A program made the translations under genes and the position numbers. Shown here piece after piece: positions 20,780-31,065 of a stretch of DNA of 64,000 bases. The stretch is from Lentibacillus juripiscarius JCM 12147 (lineage in GTDB: Bacteria; Bacillota; Bacilli; Bacillales_D; Amphibacillaceae): contig BBCA01000005.1 of the NCBI GenBank assembly GCA_001311805.1, forward strand, positions 31,436-95,435, written 5' to 3'. A model generated the notes under the pieces. The model was given only the letters and a program-made list of their open reading frames with translations, was not told the DNA's origin and searched no databases. Within the stretch, counting starts at the first letter, position 1; each line of letters begins with the position of its first letter.

Positions 20780-21689
20780 TTATCCCAACCAAGGCAGCGT
20801 CACGACAATCGCCATGACGAAGATAATCATCAGATAATTGACCGACACAAGGAACATCTTACGCGCCCATTTTTCATCATCATTGGTGAACAGTCCGCTC
20901 ATTGCCAATACCAAATAACCGATGTTAAGCACCGTTGCAATTACGACAAATGTGGTTCCGAGTGAAAATAAATAAAATGGCAGCGGCAGCAAACAAGCTA
21001 TATAGATAGCCATTTGCCGCTTCGTTATTTCCATGCCATGAACAACTGGCAGCATCGCCACATCCGCCGCCTTGTATTCATCATATTTGCGGATGGCAAT
21101 GGCAAAGGTGTGCGGCATCTGCCAAATAAAATGATAAGCGCCAGAACAATTGGCACAATGTGTGACGCCGGTGCAAGCGCGGCCCAGCCAATAAGCGGTG
21201 TCACCGCACCGGAAATACTGCCGATCACCGTGTTCAGCGTATAACGGCGTTTGGTCCACATCGTGTATGGCACCACATACGTAAACCAGCCGATAAACGT
21301 ATATTGCACCGCTTCCCATGTCGTAAACATTAATAAAATAAATCCAAGAGCACTGGTGGCGATTCCAATCCACAGCACAGTCCGGAGTGGAATATTTCCA
21401 GTTACGGTCGGCCGTGATTGCGTCCGGGCCATGATCTGATCAATATCGGTATCATACCAATTATTGATAACGAGCGCACCGCCCATCACCAATGTGCTGC
21501 CAATCATCACCAACAGGAATATATCCAGGTTAGCCGCAAACGATGCCCCTGTAAAATAAGCGGCCAGCCAGAAGCCAGCAAAACCGGTACCGCATTGGCC
21601 ACCAGCACCGTAACCTTAAACAGGGACTGCAAATCCGACCATCGCGATGAATTAGCTGATGCATTTATATCTAAAGCAGTCTTACTCAT
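20780..21689 (-). CDS. ctaB: Heme O synthase (protoheme IX farnesyltransferase; two frameshifts)
   Basis: Membrane prenyltransferase that attaches farnesyl to heme B for cytochrome oxidases. The diphosphate-binding site is NNWYDTDIDQIMARTQSRP, and several membrane helices follow, about 303 residues in all. Frames break near 21510 and near 21100. ATG 21689 (MSKTALDINAS) is chosen since AAGGA lies nine bases upstream; 21695 is a possible alternative. It stands alone, unlike the ctaA-ctaB arrangement in B. subtilis, and no oxidase genes are visible nearby. Confidence 0.9.
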
Positions 21690-21820
21690 TCCCATTCATC
21701 CTTATCACATATATATTCACTCTCTATTGTAATAGTTTTGAGCTAAATATGTAAGCAGAATGTATTGGGAGATAATGGAGGACGAACCACCTGGGAGCAA
21801 TGCCTCCCCCTTTTAGCAAA

Positions 21821-22414
21821 CTACCGATCGAACACCATTTTCAAATCAATGATCAAATCATCAAAAATGGAAACTTCTACTTTGTCTTCCGTCGAATACA
21901 GTCCCGGTCTGCCAAATCGGTAATTTTCCTGGAGAGTAAAAACAGTGACGACTTTTTCCTGCGGCTCGATAATCCAGTACTCTCTTACGCCAGCCTGTTC
22001 ATATTTATTAAACTTTTCGATTTTGTCTTTTCTTGCTGTTGATGGTGACGTGATTTCCACTGTCATATTAGGGCTCCCTTGACATCCGTTTTCATCCAGC
22101 TTGGATTGATCACAGACAACCGTGATGTCAGGTTCAAATACATTTTGGCCATCCTGTTTCCCTTCCTTTTCTGCGTCAAGCACAACATGGAATGGAGCGG
22201 GATATACGCTGCACCCTGTCCCAATCAGATAATTAGCAATCTGCCTATGCACTTCTGATAATATCTCCTGATGAATTCTGGAAGGAGCAACTTGCATATA
22301 AGGAATCCCTTCAATAATTTCAGCTCTGACATCATCCGGCCATGACATATAGTCGGAGTACGTGTATATCCGATTGTCCTTAGGTATTGACACTTTAACC
22401 ACCTCAAGGTTCAT
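21821..22414 (-). CDS. Uma2 family endonuclease-like protein (DUF820)
   Basis: Intact 197-residue protein with a PD-(D/E)XK nuclease fold. It shows YTYSDYMSWPDD, EIIEGIPYMQVAPS, the catalytic-core FEPDITVVCD and MTVEITSPST, then KIEKFNKYEQAGVREYWII. These proteins are abundant in cyanobacteria and scattered in Firmicutes; their biological role is not established. No partner gene is evident. Confidence 0.85.
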   Translation of the reverse strand: MNLEVVKVSIPKDNRIYTYSDYMSWPDDVRAEIIEGIPYMQVAPSRIHQEILSEVHRQIANYLIGTGCSVYPAPFHVVLDAEKEGKQDGQNVFEPDITVVCDQSKLDENGCQGSPNMTVEITSPSTARKDKIEKFNKYEQAGVREYWIIEPQEKVVTVFTLQENYRFGRPGLYSTEDKVEVSIFDDLIIDLKMVFDR

Positions 22415-22450
22415 TTTCCTTTATTATACCATTTTTCTATCCCTATTTCC

Positions 22451-23202
22451 TTAATCAATCCTTTGCACCTCATACTTGAAACCAGCACACTTATACCGCT
22501 GCCGCTGGTACATCTCTTTTGGTGTGTCCTCCCCGTCAGCAACGAGAATCACCGTATGATCCGGAAACCTGTCCATGACAAACTGCTGCAGTTGAGAACC
22601 GATACCTTTACGCCTGAACACCTCCTGCACAGCGAGATCATCAATTTCTACAAATTTGTCCGAGACAATCACATTCATTGTCCCAGCTGGTGCGCCTCCG
22701 TAATAAGCGAGAACCTTTATAAATTTTTCATCTTCAAACTGCTGCCTGTTCAGATCCACTTTCCCCTCGGCAAAGGTTTCCCCATTTTGTTTGTCTGTTT
22801 CATATTGCAAATCAATGAAGTCATTCAAATTTCTTTCCGTCACCTCGGAAACAGTGATAGCAGCATGTTTGCCTGATCCCAAAAGTCATGAGGCCGAATG
22901 AAATAAAGTTCCAACCACCCAACATCATATCCGCTGTCCTTAAAATACTGGCATAACCCCTCATCCGGCTTTTCATTATCCGGGAATTCAAATTTTAAGT
23001 GGCTTTGATTATGTACTAGATGAAAGGCTTTTAGAAATTCCTCCGTCTCCTTGAATTCATGTATAGACGGCATCCGTTTAAACGCAATGAAATTACTGTC
23101 ATACCTGATCAGCATCTCCGGATAATGATAATGCTTGTACAGTTCGTTTTCCGCTTGAACATGGCCGATTGTCAGGATGTTCCCAAATGTTGGCATTCCC
23201 AT
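22451..23202 (-). CDS. GNAT acetyltransferase with an N-terminal DUF5613-like domain (one frameshift)
   Basis: The N-terminal 120 residues (MGMPTFGNILTIGH through GWLELYFIRPHDF) form the domain that precedes a GNAT domain in several Bacillaceae proteins. The C-terminal GNAT part carries VEIDDLAVQEVFRRKGIGSQL, the acetyl-CoA pyrophosphate loop. The frame breaks near 22870 between the two domains. About 250 residues. Substrate unknown. Confidence 0.75.
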
Positions 23203-23301
23203 ATGCAGTGCCCTCCCCCGAGTATTTATCTTTGTATATCACCTAATTTTTATCAACAGGGTCTACGATCCACGAAAATACTGCCCTTCACTAGTCTTGT
23301 G

Positions 23302-23620
23302 TCAAATCATCACCAAAAGAATGTTTAAATAATCTTGCACCCCATTTAAAACACGATATATAGAAACAAATTCACCTTCAATTTTATAGAAAACTAAATA
23401 CGTTCCACAAGCAAGGAAACGATAATCTGTGTTCAAATGCGTTTTTGCTGCTAGGGAAACACCCATTTCCGGAAAACGTTGCTAAACTTTCAATTCTAGA
23501 AAAAATAGTTTCACTCATACTCTTTGCTGCTTCAGGGTTGTCCTCGGATATATAAGCCTTCATTTCTTGAACATCGCTAATAACCATCGGATTAATTCGG
23601 ATGTTGTACTTCAGAATCAA
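23302..23620 (-). CDS. ParE/RelE-type toxin (one frameshift)
   Basis: About 105 residues. N-terminus ILKYNIRINPMVISDVQEM and the amphipathic DNPEAAKSM helix match the RelE/ParE plasmid-stabilisation family. After one T is removed from a TTTT run near 23473 the frame continues through HLNTDYRFLACGTYLVFYKI to a stop at 23302. RelE members cleave ribosome-bound mRNA and ParE members poison gyrase; sequence alone does not separate them here. Its start overlaps the antitoxin stop (ATGA). Confidence 0.8.
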
Positions 23621-23864
23621 CCCTCCAACTCTTTCTTTAAATCATCAAGTGTTTTCCATTCTTCACCTGTTTTCACTGCGTCTTCAGCTTCTGTCAGTTT
23701 GGAAAACAACTTAATGACGGCTTGTTGTTTTTCGTATTCTTTAATATCTAAGAGAACATAACGGCCCCTCCCATTTTTAGTCAAATATACCGGGTCACCA
23801 ATTGGCAAGAACGTAGAACTTCGTTGTAATTTCTCAAATCCGAAACCGGTTTAATATTAGTCAT
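23617..23864 (-). CDS. Phd/YefM-type antitoxin (one frameshift)
   Basis: About 82 residues. Starts MTNIKPVSDLRNYNEVL at 23864 behind GGAGG, the DNA-binding half that represses its own operon. After a break near 23812 it continues GDPVYLTKNGRGRYVLLDI, the family hallmark, and ends in the toxin-wrapping helix TLDDLKKELEG. First gene of the pair, overlapping the toxin by four bases. Confidence 0.82.
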
Positions 23865-23962
23865 TTTTTAAAACCTCCATTAATAGTTAATGATATTATA
23901 TGCTAATAATACATAAAATACAACGTAACATTTTACGATGAATATTAACCATCCAGCCTATA

Positions 23963-24000
23963 ACAAAACAGGACACTCCACAAAGGAATGCCCTGTTTTT
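23963..24000 (-). terminator. Terminator of the YeeE gene
   Basis: AAAACAGG ... CCTGTTTTT hairpin with T-runs on both strands, 14 bases after the minus-strand stop at 24014. Confidence 0.7.
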
Positions 24001-24013
24001 GAGCTGCTTTCAT

Positions 24014-25279
24014 CTAGCAGAAGGAATCTTTTGGTTTTGGCACGGATAATCCAAACATTGGCCTTAAATATAGCGCCAGGAAAGTTCCGGCAAGTGCCAT
24101 CACACCCCAGATATAGCCATGCAGACTAAAGGAAGCAATGCCGCCGAAATAAGCACCAATATTACAGCCGAAAGCTAAACGGGCGCCATAGCCCATTAAC
24201 AAGCCGCCAAACACGGAGGCCGCCGCATTTTTTTCCGCTGAATCTGGACAGCTTAAACAACCCGCCAGCAGCAGAAGCCAGAAATGCTCCCAAAATAACG
24301 CCGAAATTCAAGACCGTTGTTGAGTCAGCGAAAATGGATGCATCCAGCACCGCTGCATTGGCACCTTGCCAGTACCCCCAGCTGGCCACATCAATTCCGA
24401 AAAACTGTGCCACTTTGGATCCCCATAAAGCAAAAGCCGACGTAATGCCCCATGGTGCACCACGGGTCATAAGGGTCAGCGCATTCAGCACGGCAAGTAC
24501 GACCGCTGCTGCAAATAGTGGCCAGGATCCCCGGAAAATCCGCTTCCAGCCATTTGCTGACGGTTTCGGCGCCATTCTCGGTGGCCGCTTCTTTCGTTCC
24601 ACGACCAGTGTAATCCAGGCAATCAATGCAAACAGACCTATCGACAGCACCCATGCACCGGTATAGCCAAGGCCTGTTGATGTCGCAAGCGATACTGGTT
24701 CAAAAGCCGGTAAATCCTCCGTCCAAAACGGCAGATGGTATGCGCCGATCGTGGAACCAACAATGAAAAATAATAATGTCACGAACATAACTGAGCGTCC
24801 ACCGCCAACTGCGTACAATGTACCGGAAGCGCACCCCCCGCCAAGCTGCATTCCAACACCAAACATAAATGCACCGACGAAGAGACTGACGCCAACTGGT
24901 GATACATAACCAGAAACACCGTCACCAAAAAGGAATAGCCAAAAGCCAGAATCGGCGCGAACAATGTAACGGCAACCGCGAGCATAACTAAATGCGATCT
25001 TACTGCCTGACCATTTCCGACACTCATCATCCGGCGAAATGCCGAAGTAAAGCCGAATCTCGCGTGGAATAACGTATACCCAAGCAAAAGACCAATCACA
25101 AGCAATAGCGGCTGCACAATTGTCTGTGTTACCATCAAATACACCAGCAGTACCGCCCCAACCACCAGCCCACCGATAATGAGCGGCAGTTGCGGTCTAT
25201 TCAGTTCGGTATCTTTTTGCCTTTTCGGTGGTTTGGTATTATCTATCGGCTGAACATTTATAGATCCCAATATAAACAC
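24014..25279 (-). CDS. YeeE/YedE family sulfur (thiosulfate-type) transporter (two frameshifts)
   Basis: Polytopic inner-membrane protein, about 421 residues, of the YeeE/TsuA family that passes thiosulfate along conserved cysteines. Visible repeats are FHARFGFTSAFRRM, GVGMQLGGGCASGTLYAVGGG (given here only by its cysteine at GGGCASG) and YGARLAFGCNIGAYFGG. Frames break near 24840 and near 24215. The GTG at 25279 behind AGGAAAAGG is the likely start. No TusA/YeeD partner gene is visible next to it, although the family often has one. Confidence 0.85.
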
Positions 25280-25501
25280 CCTTTTCCTATAAAATTACTA
25301 TGAATTACAGTTATTATAATAGCGTGTCAGCACTTATGTGTCAAAGACTTTTTCCCGTGGCGGAATTTCAGATCGTTCAGGTACATAAACTCATCTGCCA
25401 TCAATCATGATTAATTTAAATATGTATGTTTAACAAATTTTTTAAACGGGTAATAGCGGTAGTGTGACATGGGCGACATTTCATCCTTGGAGGTTTCATA
25501 G

Positions 25502-25675
25502 ATGGAAGATAATGTAGTTTTATTTACAGGAAACATCAAACAATGCGACTTCTCCTATTATGAATTAATTGAGGAAGTACAGGACTTAATTTCCCTATTT
25601 CAAGATCCAGGCTTGCCTCCGAAGGCCAGAGAAGAAACTTACAATAGAATTATTCAATTAACAGGACGGCTATAA
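25502..25675 (+). CDS. Small hypothetical protein, 57 aa
   Basis: An intact short reading frame with a clear GGAGG eight bases before ATG at 25502. It encodes MEDNVVLFTGNIKQ, an acidic helix YYELIEEVQDLISLF, and ends NRIIQLTGRL. Soluble, no signal peptide. Followed by a strong terminator at 25726. I do not recognise a family; the codon usage and signals make it credible as a gene. Confidence 0.6.
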   Translation: MEDNVVLFTGNIKQCDFSYYELIEEVQDLISLFQDPGLPPKAREETYNRIIQLTGRL

Positions 25676-25725
25676 TTGATTAATTAAACATATACTACCT
25701 GTGAGTCTTCCTATTGGTTAAGTGA

Positions 25726-25778
25726 AAAAGCCATTACCTATTGACGTCGCAATGACACCAATAGATAATGGCTTTTCA
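25726..25778 (+). terminator. Terminator of the 57-aa gene
   Basis: AAAAGCCATTACCTATTG ... CAATAGATAATGGCTTTT, a near-perfect 17-bp stem with T-runs. Confidence 0.82.
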
Positions 25779-25911
25779 TTTCGTTCTTCTTTTTACTTAT
25801 TCAATCCCTTTTATTCATTCATCAACGGTATCCTGGTTACTATTACCTCCTCGCTACCTCATAAAATAACAGTTGTTACTATTGTCCAAAACACACCTAC
25901 TTTTTGACATA

Positions 25912-25947
25912 TGAAAAAAGGGTGCAGTAATAGTTACCTGCCCCTTT
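25912..25947 (-). terminator. Terminator downstream of the amine-oxidase remnant
   Basis: Minus strand AAAGGGGCAG ... CTGC-CCTTT stem followed by TTTTTCAT. The 405-bp gene-free stretch 25676-26080 holds this and the preceding terminator; the rest shows nothing recognisable. Confidence 0.65.
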
Positions 25948-26080
25948 AATCACCTTAATCATACCCACTTGCATTCACCATTTGTATGCATCAAAAACTT
26001 CTACAATTGATTGAAACTTTTTACTGAAGAAGAAAGTTCCATCAAAAAAGTGTCTGAGGTATGTTGTCAGATTAAGCGTA

Positions 26081-27018
26081 TCATAAATGCATTTTGTATA
26101 AATCAAGAACTTCAAAAGCCGCACGCTCAGCTGACCGAAGTGCTCCTTCAAGATGTCCCCCATGCTCAGAAGAGGTTTCTGTACCTGCAAAAATGACTTT
26201 CTTATCCCACACACTAGTACTTGTTGGTCGACCATAGTCTGGAAAAGTTCTAAGTGGTGTGGTGTCATCGTCAACCGCAGTTTCAGGATCGCTAGACCAG
26301 TCTTTGTATAAGAGGGAAATTGGTTTTTCGGCGGAAGGCCCAAAGAGACGGATCAACTGGTCAGCAACAAGCTTGAGAACTCTTTCCTCACCCAGCTTTT
26401 GGCGACTTTTTGCAGGTATTCCGAAGAAACCAAAGAGTGCACCGTAACCTGTATCGGGTGTTGCATCGTGGATCTCCTGCAGGGGACCGCTCCAGCTCAT
26501 CACCTGGCCGGAAAGTCCATCTTCTCGCCAAAAAGGACGATTATAAATCGCAACCGCCTTGGCCTGCCCCGCCATCCAAGTGGGCTTGTCCATCAAGCTT
26601 GTCATAAGCTTGTCAGAAAGAGATGGCGTGAATGCTATGTGATGTGCCACGATTCGAGGGGGTAACGCTAAGATAACAGTTCCTGTGCGTATACGTTTCT
26701 TCTCTCCATCAGCGAGGTCTGCTTCAAGAGTGATCGTCCCTTCCTCATCCATACGGATTTCCGTTACACACGTGTCTAATTCGACCGTACCGTGAGGAAG
26801 AGTGGCCGCTACGGCGTCAATGAGGGACTGGACACCCCCCTTAAGTCGGACCGATCTCTCAACAGCTCCTTCTGGTAGCACACGCCGCTGTATGGGGTCA
26901 CTTTGAGATTGCTCTAAAAGTATTGCTCCATCAGTGTGCTGTACAAATGTCCCTAAACCAAGTTCTTCGACAAGACTAGTGATAACGGGCTCATGTTGCG
27001 GCCAGAACCATTTTAGTT
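26081..27018 (-). pseudogene. Flavin monoamine oxidase, 5'-truncated remnant
   Basis: The frame matches flavin amine oxidases from about their residue 50 to the end: WFWPQHEPVITSLVEELGLG, GGVQSLIDAVAATLP, the glycine-rich FAD end GTETSSEHGGHLEGALRSAER. The N-terminal FAD-binding fold (GxGxxG and the following RxGGR) is absent; homology begins right where the 3' end of rlmCD stops, with no start codon or RBS of its own. A 10-bp direct repeat GCAACTTATT flanks the junction at about 27020-27050. This is a real truncation, not a homopolymer error. The encoded protein could not bind FAD. Confidence 0.75.
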
Positions 27019-28409
27019 TTAATAAGTTGCCTTTTTTAAAATAAGTTGCGACACACATTCCACGTGCATCGTCTGCGGAAACATGTCCACTGGCTGTACT
27101 TCCTTGACTTCATAGCCGCTGTCTTCGAGTATTCGCAAATCCCGAGCGAGTGTGGACGGATTGCAGGACACATACACAATCCGTTCTGGCTTCATGTTAG
27201 CCATTGCTGTCAGCAGCTGTTCGTCACATCCTTTTCTTGGCGGATCGACAACTATGACATCCGGGCGCATGCCTTGGGCTGTCCACCATGGCATGATTTT
27301 TCTGCTTCTCCTACATAAAATGCCGCATTGGTGATGCCGTTCAGCTTAGCATTTTGCTTGGCGTCATTGACCGCTTCCGGGACGACTTCCACACCGTAGA
27401 CTTGTTTAGCCTGCTGGGCGAGGAACAGTGAAATCGTGCCTATCCCGCAGTAGGCATCGACAACCGTGTCTGTACTGCTGATTTGTGCGTATTCCATCGC
27501 TTTTTCATACAACACTTTCGTCTGCTTCGGATTAACCTGGTAAAATGATTGCGGGGAAATAGCAAATGTGATGTCACCTATTTTGTCATAAATGTATTCG
27601 TCTCCCCAGATAATCTCTGTTTTCTTGCCAAGGATGACATTCGTCTGCTGATCATTGACATTATGGACAATTGATTTGATATGCGGGTAGGTTTCGGTCA
27701 GTTCCCTCACCAGTTCATCCTTGTAAGGCAGTTCTTGCGTCCGTGTCACTAGAACAATCATCGCATCGTTGGTTTGCTCACCTGTGCGGACCATGATATG
27801 GCGCAGGACACCGCGGTCGTTTTCTTCATCGTATGCAGCAATACCAAGCCTGTCTGCAATCCGGCGCACCGCTTCCACCATACGATCGTTTTCTTCATCC
27901 TGAATATTGCACGTTTCCATGCCTTCAATAATACGGTGGCTACGTTTTTGATAAAAACCGGTAATGAGTTCGCCATCTGCTTTGGCCCCAACCGGCATCT
28001 GTACTTTGTTGCGGTAGCGCCACGGGTCTTTCATGCCAATCGTCGGATGGACCGGCACATGCTCAAGATGGGCAATCTTTTCAGTGTATTTTTTACCTGG
28101 TCCTGTTTCATGGCAAGCTGCGAGTCATAACCCATATGCTGCAGCTGGCACCCGCCGCATTTATAAAATACATCACATGGTGGCTCGACCCGTTCCGGAC
28201 TGGACTTATGTAGATTAAGCAGTTTTCCGAATCCGAAGTTTTTTCTTCACCTTAACTACCTTCACTTCGCCTTCTTCCCCGGGCAATGCGTACGGGACGA
28301 ACAATGGGTAGCCGTTGATTTTGCCGACGCCACTACCTTCATGCGTCAAGTCTTCAAATGTAAGGGTGACGGTCTGGTTCTTTTTGACTGGTGCTGATTG
28401 TTTGGCCAT
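27019..28409 (-). CDS. rlmCD: 23S rRNA (uracil-C5)-methyltransferase, RlmCD type (about three frameshifts)
   Basis: SAM-dependent methyltransferase modifying uracils of 23S rRNA. An N-terminal TRAM domain ([19 protein letters not shown]) is followed by the iron-sulfur cysteines ([14 protein letters not shown]), the SAM motif [25 protein letters not shown] and the catalytic [11 protein letters not shown]. About 460 residues. Frames break near 28235, 28070 and 27290. ATG 28409 has AAGGAAG. In B. subtilis the same gene (yefA) follows dgkB, as here; a terminator between them suggests separate transcription. The symbol follows that synteny. Confidence 0.87.
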
Positions 28410-28494
28410 TGTGCAATCTTCCTTTTCACGCTTGTATGTACTTCCCATCTTATCATATCCTGGGACTGCTTTATATAATCCCGCCCCGGACAGC

Positions 28495-28532
28495 AAAAAG
28501 CCCCTCCCCGCCAGTATGACGGAAAAGGGCTT
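28495..28532 (-). terminator. Terminator after dgkB
   Basis: Minus strand AAGCCCTTTTCCGTC atact GGCGGGGAGGGGCTT, a 15-bp stem with wobbles, followed by TTTTTGC. Confidence 0.82.
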
Positions 28533-28583
28533 GATAGCATGACCAGACTGGCGACGATGATTGTTTTCCAGCCAAGATTGGGG

Positions 28584-29501
28584 TCAGCCAATAATTTTAA
28601 TTATCTTTCTCCAAAAATTCTCCGGAGCAAATACTTCGATGTGCCGCGGCAGGTTCAGGAATTCTCCCGGGAGCATGCCGCCGAATTCACCATCGATGTT
28701 CAACTGCATTTTATCGTCCGTTTCGACGGTTATATGTTTGGCCTGGGCATAGATAATGCGCTTATCTTCCAGGTGGGCGCCTCGTTGTGCCAGAGTGGCG
28801 ATACGGACAAATTCGGCAAGGTTCATCTTTTTCAGAATCATCAAGTCGAAATACCCATCGTCCATTTTTGCATCAGGTGCCAGCTTTTCAAATCCGGCTA
28901 CTGAGTTCGTGTTGGAGACGAGAAAGAGCATAATATCTTCATCAATAACTTCACCGTCATATTCAATTCTGGCATGGGTGGGTTTAAGGGATGGAAGCAT
29001 TTCAATCCCCTTCATGTAATAAGCCAGCTGGCCGAGCATGGTCTTCAGCTTGCTCGGGACTTCATACGTCAGCTCCGTCAGTTTACCCCCACCGGCAATA
29101 TTCATAAAGTAATGGTGATTGACACGACCGATATCCAGAAACATGGACCGCCCTGCCAGAATGACATCAACTGCTTTTCCGATGTCACGGGGAATCCACA
29201 GTGCCCGGGCAAAGTCATTGGTCGTACCGGTTGGGATTATGCCGAGTTTTGGCCGGTATTCCTGCTCCGCCAGTCCGTTGATCACTTCATTGATCGTTCC
29301 GTCACCACCAACGGCAATCACCAGGTCGAAATGGCGTTCAGCAGCCGCTCTCGCCGCTTTGGTGGCATCTCCTTCACACGTTGTCGCATGAGCAGATGTT
29401 TCATACCCGGCGATTTCACACCGTTCCAAAACAGTTGGCAGTTCCCGTTTAAATGCTTCTCTTCCGGATGTTGGATTGTAAATGATACGGGCTCTTTTCA
29501 T
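28584..29501 (-). CDS. dgkB: Diacylglycerol kinase
   Basis: Intact 305-residue soluble lipid kinase that recycles diacylglycerol, released during lipoteichoic acid synthesis, to phosphatidic acid. Motifs are IYNPTSGRE at the N-terminus, the ATP-site GGDGTINEVINGL, GIIPTGTTNDFARAL and the later VEVFAPENF-like end (EVFAPENFWRK). ATG 29501 is chosen because GGAGGGG is upstream and MKRARIIYNP matches DgkB starts. It lies downstream of gatCAB as in B. subtilis (yerQ); the intervening yerP is absent here. Confidence 0.92.
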   Translation of the reverse strand: MKRARIIYNPTSGREAFKRELPTVLERCEIAGYETSAHATTCEGDATKAARAAAERHFDLVIAVGGDGTINEVINGLAEQEYRPKLGIIPTGTTNDFARALWIPRDIGKAVDVILAGRSMFLDIGRVNHHYFMNIAGGGKLTELTYEVPSKLKTMLGQLAYYMKGIEMLPSLKPTHARIEYDGEVIDEDIMLFLVSNTNSVAGFEKLAPDAKMDDGYFDLMILKKMNLAEFVRIATLAQRGAHLEDKRIIYAQAKHITVETDDKMQLNIDGEFGGMLPGEFLNLPRHIEVFAPENFWRKIIKIIG

Positions 29502-29593
29502 AATGCCCCTCCCCACTGCTTCATCGTTAACTAGTACCACTACTTATCATAGCCTTTTTGGCCATTTTGAAAAGCCTTCCGTCTACATGACAA

Positions 29594-29620
29594 GACTGCT
29601 GCCGAAAGTGGGCAGCAGTC
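29594..29620 (-). terminator. Probable terminator hairpin after gatB
   Basis: A perfect GACTGCTGCC gaaagtg GGCAGCAGTC hairpin 19 bases after the gatB stop. The T-run is weak on both strands, so the terminator role is tentative. Confidence 0.5.
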
Positions 29621-29638
29621 GTAACATTTACTGTGAAG

Positions 29639-31065
29639 TTATCGTTTATCAATTTCCGCTTTCAAAATCTTGTTAACCATTGGCGGATTAGCCTGCCCTT
29701 TTGTTGCTTTCATCACCTGGCCGACAAGGTATTTAATTGCACGGTCCTTGCCATTTTTATAGTCAATGATCGACTGCTCATTTTCATCAAGAATCTTCGT
29801 GATGATTTCGGTCAACTGGCCTTCATCCGAAATTTGGGCGAGACCTTTGTCTTTGACGATTTTATCCGGATCGCCACCATTTTCGACGAGTTCAGCGAAT
29901 ACTTTTTGGCGATTTTAGACGAAATGGTGCCGTCCTCAATCAGCTTGATCATTTTCGCCAGTGCTTCCGGTGTCAGAGCGAGCTCGTTCAGTTCCTTGTA
30001 ATGCTTGTTCATATAACCGGACACATCACCCATCAGCCAGTTGGAAGCCTGTTTAATATCAGCTCCGTGTTGTACTGCTTCCTCAAAGAAATCAGACATT
30101 TCCTTGGAATTTGTCAGGACAGCTGCATCATATTCCGGCAGTCCCAGTTCGTTAATATACCGCTTCAGCCGGGCGTCGGGCAGTTCCGGAATCTGCTGGC
30201 GGATCCGCTCTTTCCAGTCTTCATCGATATAGAGCGGCACGAGATCAGGCTCAGGGAAATAGCGGTAGTCATCCGAACCTTCCTTAATGCGCATAAGAAT
30301 AGTTTCTTTCGTTTTCTCATCATAGCGGCGCGTTTCCTGCAGAATTTCGCCGCCGTTCAGCAGTTCCTTTTCCTGCCGTTTCTCTTCATGCTCCAGCCCT
30401 TTCTGGACAAAGGAGAACGAGTTTAAGTTTTTCAGTTCGGTTTTCGTGCCAAACTCCTGCTGGCCGATTGGACGGATAGACAGATTGGCGTCACACCTCA
30501 GGGAGCCTTCTTCCATTTTACAGTCGGAAACACCTGTGTACTGAATAATGTTTTTCAGTTTTTCCAAATACGCATACGCCTCTTCCGGTGAACGTATGTC
30601 AGGTTCGGAAACAATCTCAACAAGCGGTGTGCCCTGACGGTTGAAATCCACGAGCGAGTAGCCATCATCCTGGTGTGTGAGCTTGCCAGCGTCTTCCTCC
30701 ATATGCAGCCGTGTTATACCGATGCGTTTTTTCGTACCATTGACGTCAATTTCAATCCAGCCATTTTCACCAATCGGCTTGTCGAACTGCGAAATTTGGT
30801 AAGCTTTTGGGTTGTCCGGGTAGAAGTAGTTCTTCCGGTCAAACTTCGTATCAGTTGCAATGTCACAGTTCAATGCCATCGCAGCTTTCATCGCAAAATT
30901 AACTGCCTCTTCGTTCAGTACCGGCAACGCCGGATAGCCGAGGTCAATCGGATTAACGTTGCTATTGGGATCATCCCCGAACGCATTCGGGCTTGGACTG
31001 AAAATCTTAGAATCTGTCTTCAGCTCGACGTGCACTTCAAGGCCGATAATCGTTTCGAAGTTCAT
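29639..31065 (-). CDS. gatB: Asp-tRNA(Asn)/Glu-tRNA(Gln) amidotransferase subunit B (one frameshift)
   Basis: Binds the mischarged tRNA and activates it with ATP so that ammonia from GatA can complete Gln-tRNA(Gln). The N-terminus [16 protein letters not shown], the metal-binding cradle ([13 protein letters not shown]) and the YqeY-like tail ([11 protein letters not shown]) are present. About 475 residues. The frame breaks at the A-run near 29912; one A restores [16 protein letters not shown] and the rest of the tail down to 29639. Start ATG 31065 has GGGAGGT and overlaps the gatA stop. Confidence 0.93.

Noticed and set aside
25975..26343. 122-residue minus-strand frame at the 3' end of the amine-oxidase remnant
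   Set aside because: It is an out-of-frame reading of the oxidase sequence; the 26081 frame matches the family through its C-terminal FAD motif.
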